Shown here in pieces: positions 1 through 5,778 of a stretch of DNA of 39,774 nucleotides. A program made the translations under genes and the position numbers. Position 1 is the first letter of the stretch. Every line of letters begins with the position of its first letter. This DNA comes from a virus. The notes below the pieces were generated by a model. It did not search any database. It had not been told where the DNA came from and saw only the letters and a list, made by a program, of their open reading frames with translations. Location of the stretch: positions 1 through 39,774 of the IMG/VR virus record IMGVR_UViG_3300049032_000033; one strand, written 5' to 3'.

Positions 1-193
1 GATGTAGCCGTTGACCACTGTCTTGTAACCGGCCAACGTCTTGGGCCGGATCTTCTGCGGGGCTATGTCGTCCATCCAATGCTCCATCCACTTGGCCACT
101 GTGATGGAGTTTGTTGCGAGGTCGCCGTGTTTCTCTAGCTCGGTTTTGGCTTTCCGCAGCTCTGCAATGACCGCCGCTTTATCACGCCGGCAC
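1..193. repeat. Terminal redundancy, left copy
   Basis: The first 193 bases are the same as the last 193 (39582-39774), apart from T at 66 against A at 39647. The repeat lies inside the integrase gene, which only becomes complete when the two ends are joined. The simplest reading is an assembly overlap of a circular or circularly permuted genome of about 39581 bp. A true long direct terminal repeat is less likely, because it would cut a gene. Confidence 0.93.
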
Positions 194-450
194 ACCACCT
201 TCCTGCGCCGTTTCCCGTCGAGTCCTTCGGGGAGTTCAAGCGACACGCACCAGAGCCCGTCTGCCCTCTGATACACCCCGCCGTCTCCTTTGCGGCGTCG
301 TGGTTTGGCTAGTTTCCGCCGCTCGGTCAGTTCGTTGTACTCAGCCAGCAGCCACGCGGATGGTTCTTCCCCCATGGCCCGCATCTTCCGTATCACGGCA
401 CGGTCAGCGGCCAGGTTCGCCTCATCCGTGGCTGTCCACTTAGCGGGCAT
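1..450 (-). CDS. int: Tyrosine integrase, N-terminal part (gene crosses the window ends)
   Basis: The minus frame opens at ATG 450 and stays open to base 1. It continues in frame at 39581 down to the stop at 38700, giving a 443-residue protein, a normal size for an actinophage tyrosine recombinase. This part begins MPAKWTATDEAN and holds the arm-binding region (GDGGVYQRADGLW, then a basic RKVVCRRDK stretch) and the start of the core-binding domain ([15 protein letters not shown]). It recombines attP with a host tRNA-Met attB. The start overlaps the stop of the gene at 440-724 by 11 bases, so the two are translationally coupled. It ends an operon of small genes that begins next to attP. The left copy encodes Ile where the right copy encodes Leu. 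Confidence 0.93.
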   Translation of the reverse strand, partial: MPAKWTATDEANLAADRAVIRKMRAMGEEPSAWLLAEYNELTERRKLAKPRRRKGDGGVYQRADGLWCVSLELPEGLDGKRRRKVVCRRDKAAVIAELRKAKTELEKHGDLATNSITVAKWMEHWMDDIAPQKIRPKTLAGYKTVVNGYI

Positions 451-724
451 CGCCTACAGCACCATTAGCTTCCGTTGGCCAGTACCCAAATCGATCTTTG
501 AACGCATAGCCCGCCTGTATCGGGGTCGCAGCTTGAACGTAAACCTTTTGCTGATCCACAACGAACTCAAACACATGGATGACATCCTCGGTCTTGGTGG
601 CTCCCCAAATAGTGAAATGCCCCGTTGCTTCTGAGTGGGCAGCCGCCGCCATTGATGCATCGTGTCGCGTGAGTGGGTGCCCGCCTGCATCGCAGACGCT
701 ACAAGCCCAGTGATGATCTTTCAT
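440..724 (-). CDS. Small Cys/His protein upstream of integrase
   Basis: A 94-residue protein with an N-terminal zinc-finger-like pattern, C8-x2-C11 followed by His17, His21 and His30 (WACSVCDAGGH). The rest is a short alpha/beta domain. The start shares ATGA with the stop of the ribbon-helix-helix gene upstream, and the end overlaps the integrase start. Its place just ahead of int is compatible with a DNA-binding accessory or directionality role, but that is inferred from position only. I do not recognise the family. Confidence 0.7.
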   Translation of the reverse strand: MKDHHWACSVCDAGGHPLTRHDASMAAAAHSEATGHFTIWGATKTEDVIHVFEFVVDQQKVYVQAATPIQAGYAFKDRFGYWPTEANGAVGDAR

Positions 725-882
725 TTTTCTGCCTCTCCCTTATTCTTGTCTACCCATTCCCTTACGAGCCCGCGTATAACCTCTGACGGGTTGGTGCCGG
801 CTTGTTGGGTTGCTGCCTGGAACTCGTGCCACAACGCGTCGTCACACCGGAACTTACGATGCGGCGTCCCCTTAGACGGCAT
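721..882 (-). CDS. Ribbon-helix-helix DNA-binding protein
   Basis: A 53-residue protein (start MPSKGTPHRK). The pattern FRCDDALWHEFQAATQQAG, then NPSEVIRGLVREWV, fits an Arc/CopG-type ribbon-helix-helix: a short beta strand and two helices with SEVIR at the start of helix 2. I chose ATG 882 because AGGAAG lies about 10 bases upstream and the overlap with the previous gene is then short; GTG 906 is possible. In the int operon it could be a transcriptional regulator or a recombination directionality factor (inference). Confidence 0.75.
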   Translation of the reverse strand: MPSKGTPHRKFRCDDALWHEFQAATQQAGTNPSEVIRGLVREWVDKNKGEAEK

Positions 883-1018
883 CCTTGCAATCTTCCTGAC
901 GTTCACAGCTCCAGTATTCGCAGTCGCCGCACCATTCCTCAGCCTCTTGCGTCACTCGGCACTTGCCGCAGTCCTCGCACTGGATATGTGCCGCCTCGAC
1001 AGCCCGTGCCGGGATCAT
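872..1018 (-). CDS. Small cysteine-rich protein
   Basis: A 48-residue protein, MIPARAVEAAHIQCEDCGKC, with two CxxC pairs (CEDC, CGDC) and further cysteines, likely binding one zinc ion. The start is coupled to the previous gene by ATGA, and the end overlaps the next start by 11 bases. Function unknown. Confidence 0.65.
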   Translation of the reverse strand: MIPARAVEAAHIQCEDCGKCRVTQEAEEWCGDCEYWSCERQEDCKDAV

Positions 1019-1155
1019 GACCGCTTCCTTCTATTTGCCAGAACGCCTCTGATGTTCCACCATTTGGGAACGAGCGCGCAGGGCCCCTCTGCGTGAGCCA
1101 GCCGCTTGCACCGCCAGCCAGGAAACGTGCCATCACATGGTTTACGTTCGCTCAT
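1015..1155 (-). CDS. Small hypothetical protein
   Basis: A 46-residue basic protein, MSERKPCDGTFPGWRCKR, with a C-x8-C and a third cysteine. Short proteins with a similar CDG-pG-CKR/CALVPKWWN pattern occur in actinophages, but no function is known to me. ATG 1155 overlaps the upstream stop as ATGA, which is why I reject the longer frame from 1227. Confidence 0.68.
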   Translation of the reverse strand: MSERKPCDGTFPGWRCKRLAHAEGPCALVPKWWNIRGVLANRRKRS

Positions 1156-1277
1156 TTCTTGCCTGCCCTGTCTTGTAGCTCTGCCCAATATTCGGGGCTC
1201 TTGTACTCGATACCCTTCTCTCGCCATCCCGCGTCTTCTGCACGAAGCTCAGCGTTCACTTTCTCTGGATCGGTCAT
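1152..1277 (-). CDS. Small acidic hypothetical protein
   Basis: A 41-residue, mostly helical protein (MTDPEKVNAELRAEDAGW). AGGAGG lies upstream of the ATG, and the stop overlaps the next start by ATGA. There is no recognisable domain. Confidence 0.65.
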   Translation of the reverse strand: MTDPEKVNAELRAEDAGWREKGIEYKSPEYWAELQDRAGKK

Positions 1278-1299
1278 TGTCTTTCCTCCTAGATGTTTT

Positions 1300-1422
1300 C
1301 TACCGTGGGGGCGTCTTGTGCCACTTACCATTCGCCCAAATCTTGAAACATCGGGCGCAGCGTGGGAAGGAGTGCGCCGATGCGTGTGCGCGGTGCCCGA
1401 ACATCCAACAAACTATGTTCAT
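1300..1422 (-). CDS. Small CxxC/His protein
   Basis: A 40-residue protein, MNIVCWMFGHRAHASAHSFP, followed by a CARC knuckle. With the upstream Cys and His residues it could bind zinc. TGATG coupling to the gene upstream supports it being real despite its size. Function unknown. Confidence 0.58.
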   Translation of the reverse strand: MNIVCWMFGHRAHASAHSFPRCARCFKIWANGKWHKTPPR

Positions 1423-1580
1423 CAACCATCCTCTTCCTTTGCTGCTTGTCGGATGTTTTCGCGTAGTGGTTCCATGACGGTGTTTTGGTATTCCCAGAAT
1501 GCTTCTTGGTCTAGCCGTGCGGGGCAGTGGTGCGCGGCTGCTAGTAGCGCGTGGATCGCTTCTCGTTTTGCTGTCTTCAC
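1422..1580 (-). CDS. Small hypothetical protein
   Basis: A 52-residue helical protein, MKTAKREAIHALLAAAHHCP, starting at GTG 1580 with AAGGAG eight bases upstream. The stop overlaps the next ATG (TGATG). No family is recognised. It sits second in the int operon. Confidence 0.62.
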   Translation of the reverse strand: MKTAKREAIHALLAAAHHCPARLDQEAFWEYQNTVMEPLRENIRQAAKEEDG

Positions 1581-1623
1581 TGGTACTCCTTGGGGGGCCG
1601 GTTTCCCGGCCCCGCTTCCTTGG

Positions 1624-1848
1624 TTACTTGACCTGTTCGATGATGCCGCCGACGTTCATGACGCGGATGGCGTTGCCCTTCTTTGTGAGGGGGGATCCGC
1701 CGGGGAAGGAAACCGGCTGGGAGATGCCTTCAGCGATCATGTAGGCGGTGCCTCGCTTGGAGATGAGGACCGTGTCGCCATGCCAGTTCTCGACGGTGTA
1801 GTCAGCGCCTGCGATGGTTACGATTTCGAGCTCCTGGACCTTGTTCAT
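1624..1848 (-). CDS. First gene of the int operon, hypothetical
   Basis: A 74-residue protein, MNKVQELEIVTIAGADYTVE. Alternating hydrophobic residues and glycines suggest a small all-beta fold. A GGGGAAAGG Shine-Dalgarno precedes the ATG, and a good promoter lies just upstream (1888-1916), so it leads the operon that runs through seven more small genes to the integrase. No catalytic motif is visible; function unknown. Confidence 0.75.
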   Translation of the reverse strand: MNKVQELEIVTIAGADYTVENWHGDTVLISKRGTAYMIAEGISQPVSFPGGSPLTKKGNAIRVMNVGGIIEQVK

Positions 1849-1887
1849 TTTCTTGCCTTTCCCCTATCGGCTTGTTCCGATATGACC

Positions 1888-1916
1888 ACTGTAGCCTATC
1901 CGTTAGCCTACGGCAA
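1888..1916 (-). promoter_or_regulatory. Promoter of the int operon
   Basis: On the minus strand, TTGCCG (-35, 1911-1916) and TACAGT (-10, 1888-1893) are separated by exactly 17 bases, about 40 bases upstream of the first gene. The whole element lies among TAGCCTA repeats that look like integrase arm sites. Integrase bound there could therefore repress its own operon (inference). Confidence 0.6.
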
Positions 1917-1930
1917 CACCCGCTAGCCTA
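1892..1930 (+). repeat. attP left arm: three TAGCCTA arm-type sites
   Basis: TAGCCTA occurs at 1892-1898, 1904-1910 and 1924-1930, all in the same orientation and 12 and 20 bases apart. Matching sites with 12-base spacing lie on the other side of the attP core (2149-2167). Paired sets of short direct repeats on both sides of a core are the layout of arm-type sites bound by the N-terminal domain of lambda/L5-type integrases. Confidence 0.65.
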
Positions 1931-1951
1931 TTCTGCTCAATTTTTTCAGTT

Positions 1952-1973
1952 CCAAAAACCGCTAGATTCCGCG
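1952..1973 (-). repeat. Recurring intergenic motif, site A
   Basis: On the minus strand it reads CGCGGAATCTAG then CGGTTTTTGG. Close relatives lie at 3691-3715, 25180-25204 and 37362-37384. This copy lies between the int-operon promoter and the attP core. It may be a repressor or host-factor site (inference). Confidence 0.5.
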
Positions 1974-2020
1974 TGTTTTCGCGCCAGAACGGTATTAAAT
2001 CGAATGGATTAATTATACGC

Positions 2021-2069
2021 CGCACGACTCATAATCGTGAGGTCTCGGGTTCAAGTCCCGACTCCGCTA
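2021..2069 (+). other. attP core (3' half of tRNA-Met CAU)
   Basis: The sequence forms the 3' half of a tRNA. The anticodon stem CACGA/TCGTG encloses CTCATAA (anticodon CAT), then come AGGTC, a T arm (TCGGG, TTCAAGT, CCCGA) and the 3' acceptor strand CTCCGCT plus A. The 5' half of a tRNA is absent: the bases upstream do not form a D arm. Temperate phages often carry such a fragment to rebuild the tRNA gene they integrate into. The int-operon promoter, the integrase 1.6 kb away and flanking arm sites support attP. The exact crossover limits need the host sequence. Confidence 0.88.
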
Positions 2070-2076
2070 CAACCCG

Positions 2077-2102
2077 AAAACCCCCGGAAATCCGGGGGTT
2101 TT
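2077..2102. terminator. Rho-independent terminator next to attP
   Basis: AAAACCCCCGG and CCGGGGGTTTT form an 11-bp stem with loop AAAT, with T-runs usable on both strands. It follows the tRNA half directly, so it may have been taken from the host tRNA gene. It could also end the minus-strand transcript that finishes at 2165. Confidence 0.75.
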
Positions 2103-2148
2103 CTTGTGTCTAGGGTCCGTTCTGGGGGCCTCTAGGTCGGGCCTTTTT

Positions 2149-2167
2149 TAGCCGATCCTTTAGCCTA
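2149..2167 (+). repeat. attP right arm: two TAGCC(T/G)A sites
   Basis: TAGCCGA (2149-2155) and TAGCCTA (2161-2167) are 12 bases apart, in the same orientation and spacing as the first two left-arm copies. The second overlaps the stop region of the gene at 2165. Confidence 0.6.
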
Positions 2168-2401
2168 AGCCTCATTCGGGGGCTGGGTGTTCACGTCCTC
2201 CGCAAACCGCTCGATGAAAACCGCAGCGTCTCGCATTCCGCGGATGTAGTCGGGCGCAATTCCAGGTTCTTTATCAAGACCGTCCGCTATGTCCCGCAGC
2301 GTCTTCGCACCGAACTTTATCCCCAGCCTCATGCCGTCATTCTGGGCACCAAGTATCTGCTCCTGCATGAGTTCACGCAGCGCTTCTGGCAGTTGGGTCA
2401 T
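2165..2401 (-). CDS. Hypothetical protein
   Basis: A 78-residue, mostly helical protein (MTQLPEALRELMQEQILG). ATGA coupling to the Ntn hydrolase gene upstream suggests the two act together or are at least co-translated. It is the last gene before the attP terminator. No known domain. Confidence 0.75.
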   Translation of the reverse strand: MTQLPEALRELMQEQILGAQNDGMRLGIKFGAKTLRDIADGLDKEPGIAPDYIRGMRDAAVFIERFAEDVNTQPPNEA

Positions 2402-2922
2402 GCTAGGAGTTCCTTGTCTGTGGTGGCTGTCAGTTCGTACCCAGTGTATGGGTCATGCTTGGCTGCTATGGCTAGGGCTTGCTCCAGCGAAGCCCCTGCA
2501 CTGATGGCTCCTGCGGCATACTGCCCGCCGGATCCGATGGCGTAGACGCCTGTAGAGTTCCTGACCCAGCCCGTGTTACCGCCTATCTCGTAGGCTCTGC
2601 CGTTGGCTATGACAACCATGTGCAACTCAAAGTCACCATCATCGTCGCCTTTGAGGGGGAGTTGTTCGATGATGGCCCGCAGCGCCGGGGTCATCTCTCG
2701 CGTCATCCACTTGTCCGTTTGGCTGGTATCGGCAGGCGGTGTTGGCAAGTCTGCGTAGCGCAACTCGTTAGCAAGCAGGGCCACCCCCGCCACTCCGTAG
2801 ATCGCGCCGTTGTTAGCAAATACCTTTGGCTGTTCCATCTGGATTTTGTCAGGTCCGGTGGCTTGCGAGTCGCAGCCAACCTGCACTCCTGCGAGTGTTT
2901 CGATTGCCAAGATAGTGGTCAT
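2398..2922 (-). CDS. HslV/proteasome-like Ntn hydrolase
   Basis: A 174-residue protein close to HslV length. After Met removal it starts TTILAIE, giving an N-terminal threonine nucleophile. Asp falls at position 17 counted from that Thr (GCDSQAT), and a lysine (QPKVF) lies at position 32-33, matching the Thr1/Asp17/Lys33 catalytic set of HslV and proteasome beta subunits. The glycine-rich AIGSGGQYAAGA segment and the helix that follows also match the fold. No ATPase partner (HslU) is encoded in the window. Possible roles are processing of phage proteins or interference with host proteolysis (inference). Start ATG 2922 is preferred because the frame upstream of it lacks family features. Confidence 0.85.
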   Translation of the reverse strand: MTTILAIETLAGVQVGCDSQATGPDKIQMEQPKVFANNGAIYGVAGVALLANELRYADLPTPPADTSQTDKWMTREMTPALRAIIEQLPLKGDDDGDFELHMVVIANGRAYEIGGNTGWVRNSTGVYAIGSGGQYAAGAISAGASLEQALAIAAKHDPYTGYELTATTDKELLA

Positions 2923-3152
2923 GCGGCATCCTTCCGATTGTTGAGAGTTGCCGCGCCGTATGCCGCTAAGAGCTGGTCGCGTTGCTTGTTGCGCTCCCAC
3001 CCGTCCACAAAGATGAACTGTGAGTGGTCGAGGCTCAGGTCCTGCAACTGGTCAAGCGTCCGCACGAATACCGCATGGTTCTGCTTGACTCCATTCCGGG
3101 CGCACCATCCGGCGTATGCCTGCCGGTGTTCGGCCATTGCGTAGAGCTTCAT
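2919..3152 (-). CDS. Hypothetical protein
   Basis: A 77-residue protein, MKLYAMAEHRQAYAGWCARN. It overlaps the HNH stop upstream by ATGA and the Ntn hydrolase start downstream. The VFVRTLDQLQDLSLDHSQF segment may form a small alpha/beta unit. Function unknown; the coupling places it in the same operon as the hydrolase. Confidence 0.75.
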   Translation of the reverse strand: MKLYAMAEHRQAYAGWCARNGVKQNHAVFVRTLDQLQDLSLDHSQFIFVDGWERNKQRDQLLAAYGAATLNNRKDAA

Positions 3153-3616
3153 GCGGCTTTCCTGTTCTGCTTGATTCGGTCCTGCGTGTTGCAGGTGAAG
3201 ACCTTGTTTCGCTTGACCCGGATGGCCTCGGCAGCCTCGTCGAGGTCGTGGAACATGCCGACGTAGATGGAGCGCCCGTTGTGCTTGAACTGGGCACACC
3301 ACATCTCATGCCGCTTGTTCCAGTGGACGCCCAGCACGCCGCTAGTGTTGTTCCGGTTGGGGCCGGCGCGGTTCTCGCCGTTCTGCTTATTCGTCACGGA
3401 ACGCAGGTGGCCCGGGTTTACGCACGCCCTGTTATGGCAGATATGGTCTATCTGACGGCCTGGCTTTATCATCTTGCCCGTGTGTAGCTCGAACGAATAC
3501 CGGTGGGCGTAGACGGCCTTGTAGCGCCCGTAGCCGATCTTGTCCACGTGGCCGGTCCAGATCCAGCACTCGCCGGACTTGTCCACATAGTTCCAGAACG
3601 TAGTACCCTTGGACAT
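3149..3616 (-). CDS. HNH homing-type endonuclease with AP2 domain
   Basis: A 155-residue protein. Residues 13-50 carry the GECWIWTGHV and YGRYKAVYAHRYSFE segments common in phage HNH_3 nucleases. The HNH core is IDHICHNRACVNPGHLRSVT (Asp-His, Cys pair, Asn, His), followed by NKQNGENR. The C-terminal part GVLGVHWNKRHEMWCAQF, then YVGMFHDLDEAAEAI, is an AP2 DNA-binding domain. Such proteins cut DNA and spread as homing elements. The gene has the structured leader shared with three other HNH genes here and its own promoter-like motif, and it leads the Ntn hydrolase operon. Confidence 0.9.
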   Translation of the reverse strand: MSKGTTFWNYVDKSGECWIWTGHVDKIGYGRYKAVYAHRYSFELHTGKMIKPGRQIDHICHNRACVNPGHLRSVTNKQNGENRAGPNRNNTSGVLGVHWNKRHEMWCAQFKHNGRSIYVGMFHDLDEAAEAIRVKRNKVFTCNTQDRIKQNRKAA

Positions 3617-3670
3617 ATCGACTCCTTAACAGTCGGTCACAGCCCCGGATGGTTACCGCCATCGCGGGGC
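3617..3670 (-). promoter_or_regulatory. Structured HNH leader RNA, copy 1
   Basis: Read on the minus strand. Hairpin 1 (3642-3670) pairs GCCCCG with CGGGGC and GATGG with CCATC around loop CGGTAA. Next comes TGAC. Hairpin 2 pairs CGACT with AGTCG, with the Shine-Dalgarno TTAAGG in its loop, and ATATG follows, ending in the start codon. The same order occurs upstream of the HNH genes starting at 22388, 25094 and 38008, with different but still complementary stems. Confidence 0.65.
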
Positions 3671-3684
3671 ACTTTAATTAGTCC

Positions 3685-3715
3685 ATTCTACCGCAAAAAC
3701 CCCTAGAATACGCGG
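3685..3715 (-). promoter_or_regulatory. Promoter with recurring motif, site B
   Basis: The minus strand has CCGCGTATTCTAG then GGGTTTTTGCGG (3691-3715), which directly abuts TAGAAT, a good -10 hexamer (3685-3690). Transcription would begin shortly before the HNH leader. The same motif-plus-hexamer arrangement lies upstream of the HNH gene that starts at 25094. Confidence 0.5.
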
Positions 3716-3857
3716 AATTTGAGGGGATATTGCCCCTTCCGCCGTCACAGCACACCACAGCACACCCCAGCCCACCCCACACAAAACCGGGCACGCAAAA
3801 AATCCCCCACCAACCCGTGAAGGTCAGTGGGGGATTTGGCTTTGTAGCAGCCGGGCC
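3716..3857 (-). terminator. Intergenic region with terminator of the late operon
   Basis: At 3801-3836, AATCCCCCAC pairs with GTGGGGGATT (10 bp) on the minus strand and is followed by TTTTTG, a clear Rho-independent terminator after the tail-fibre gene. The rest is C/A-rich, with CACAGCACACC-type short repeats at 3745-3785, and holds no gene. Confidence 0.85.
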
Positions 3858-5705
3858 CTACGTGTGGCTGGTGGAGGTAATCATTACGAGTCGCCCAACA
3901 TAGGTGGACCAGTCGCCAGCGGTTGAGAGTTCCCAGCCCTGGTTAGATGACCCGCCACCGGCAAGGGTGATCGGGTTGGACCCGTACCCCTCAATGTAGA
4001 GCTTATCCCCGGCAACGGTGGTGGTGTTCCAAAGGGATGAGCTGACAGCAGTCCCGGGCAGCGTTTCGCCCAGCGTTGTCTCGGTGACACGCAGGAAACC
4101 CGCGCCGCCCGTGTGGATACGCCCGACACGGCGGTAAGTGATCATAGTGTCCGCGGCGGCATCGTTGAACACGCTGTCACCGGAGAACCGGCGGCGCCAC
4201 ACCTTCACATCACCCTTAGTGGTGGTGTTGGTTGGCACCGTCTCACCACTGGCTAGGGTCAAGTCCGTGTAGGCACCATTGGCGTTTGTATTGAATCCGC
4301 CCTTGAGGCTGATGCTTGTCCCGTCCGGAAGTTCCAGAATGTCCAGGGGCCGGATGTTTGCTTTGCGTCCGGGCGGGTACTTGAAGCGGACAAAGTTGGT
4401 TCCCTGCGTGGCGTACTCACCGGACGCTATCAGGATGTAGCGGGCAGGGTCTTCAACTTCGCGCCCGTAGACAGTCCACGGCGTGTAAGGTGCTGCCGCC
4501 CGTGCTGCGACGGCGAGGGCCTGCACGTAGGGTTTGACGTAACCGATCATGGCAGCGAGTTCGGCCGCTGATGCGTCCGTGCCCGCTGTGGACGGGTGCA
4601 ACTGGTCGCCCATGAACGGCGAGGTCGCGGGAGAAACGGTGCCGAAGATCGTTTCCTGCGTGTCGCGGACCAGCACGTCGGGCCAACGGTCCATCATCCG
4701 CAACCATGCGGCCCGGAGGATAGTGGACTTCGCCTGCGCGTCCCCGTTGGGCACCACGGAACCGGCCCCGCCCACATCGGTGGTGAGGAAGCTGTTCGGG
4801 ATGGTTCCAATGATCGGAACGCCCGGGACCGCTGCACGGATAGCCTCGATACCCGCAGCTAGGATCGTCTCCATCTGGTCCGTGGTGAGTGCCGTGGCCC
4901 GGATGTTGTTGATGCCCATGCTGACCTCAACGAGGTCAGGTGCGGCGGCGGTGAGCGCTGCCATGTTCGCCGTGTTCGTGATGAACTGGACGGTCGCACC
5001 GTTGAACGCATGGTTCAGGACGTTGGCGGGCGTCATCCCTTCAAGGAGTCGCCCCTGTGCGATGTGGAACTTGATCGAGTTGTGGAACAGGAGGCCAGCC
5101 GCAGCGCTGTCACGGGTGGAGTCACCAATGAGCGCGATCTTCGCCGCTGCCGGGGACTCAGCGAACTTCTGCCGCCACGGGGCCAGCACGAACGCCGCCT
5201 TACCCCCGGCTTCACTCTTGAGGGCATAAGTGGCTGATAGTGCCGCCTCGGTCTGGGTGCCGGGTGTGGTGATGGCGTTCTTTATCGCGGTGTCTGTGGG
5301 GAGGACGTTGGATCCGTCGTTACCCTTATCGCCCTTGAACTCGCCGGCTGCGATACGTGCGGCAAGGTCGGCGGTAGCAGCCTGCCCCGCCTCAGTGGCG
5401 GCGGTCTGCGCTGCCACCCGTGCGGCTACGGCTTCTTCTTTCATGCCCTCGTATGAGGTGAAGACGCCGGACATGCCCGCGCCTTCCCACGCGAGCCGGT
5501 CCAACGTGGCGTGTTTGATCGCGGGACCGAAACCGTGCTGATTGACCGTGATCGGGTTCGTGATAGGCGAACCGGTGATGTCGGTGAGGGTGACGGGGGT
5601 TTTCGTTGCGTCGTTCGGATCAAAAATCAGGATCGACGCGTTACGCGCAACGTTCGACGGGCTGTTGGGATCCACGGCGAAGATCGCATCGTAGGTGTAG
5701 GCCAT
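3858..5705 (-). CDS. Tail fibre/minor tail protein with SGNH hydrolase domain
   Basis: A 615-residue virion protein. Residues 1-75 form a virion-attachment-like N-terminus and 85-125 an Ala-rich helical stretch, with a short GEFKGDKGNDG collagen-like bit. From about 185 comes an SGNH/GDSL esterase-like domain with ALIGDSTRDS (block I, serine) and GDQLHPSTAG (Asp...His block V) near residue 365; MGINNI fits block III. The C-terminal 200 residues are beta-rich and probably receptor-binding. Such esterases in tail tips act on host surface glycans or acyl groups (family knowledge). It is the last gene of the late operon. Confidence 0.82.
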   Translation of the reverse strand: MAYTYDAIFAVDPNSPSNVARNASILIFDPNDATKTPVTLTDITGSPITNPITVNQHGFGPAIKHATLDRLAWEGAGMSGVFTSYEGMKEEAVAARVAAQTAATEAGQAATADLAARIAAGEFKGDKGNDGSNVLPTDTAIKNAITTPGTQTEAALSATYALKSEAGGKAAFVLAPWRQKFAESPAAAKIALIGDSTRDSAAAGLLFHNSIKFHIAQGRLLEGMTPANVLNHAFNGATVQFITNTANMAALTAAAPDLVEVSMGINNIRATALTTDQMETILAAGIEAIRAAVPGVPIIGTIPNSFLTTDVGGAGSVVPNGDAQAKSTILRAAWLRMMDRWPDVLVRDTQETIFGTVSPATSPFMGDQLHPSTAGTDASAAELAAMIGYVKPYVQALAVAARAAAPYTPWTVYGREVEDPARYILIASGEYATQGTNFVRFKYPPGRKANIRPLDILELPDGTSISLKGGFNTNANGAYTDLTLASGETVPTNTTTKGDVKVWRRRFSGDSVFNDAAADTMITYRRVGRIHTGGAGFLRVTETTLGETLPGTAVSSSLWNTTTVAGDKLYIEGYGSNPITLAGGGSSNQGWELSTAGDWSTYVGRLVMITSTSHT

Positions 5706-5778
5706 GTGTTACTCCTTGGGGCTGGGCAAAAGAAAAGCGCCCCAAAGGACGCCGCGGACTTCGGAGGGAAAAGGTGGG

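Noticed and set aside
2021-2069. Functional tRNA-Met gene
   Set aside because: Only the 3' half is present. Upstream bases do not form a D arm or 5' acceptor strand, so it is an attachment core and not a tRNA gene.
2479-3144. Long plus-strand frame (221 codons)
   Set aside because: It lies opposite the Ntn hydrolase and its neighbour, whose proteins have clear family motifs. High GC makes long antisense frames common, and the product has no recognisable fold or ribosome-binding site.
4549-5229. Plus-strand frame opposite the SGNH tail fibre
   Set aside because: Ala/Val/Ser-rich antisense product with no start signal, against a well-supported minus-strand gene.
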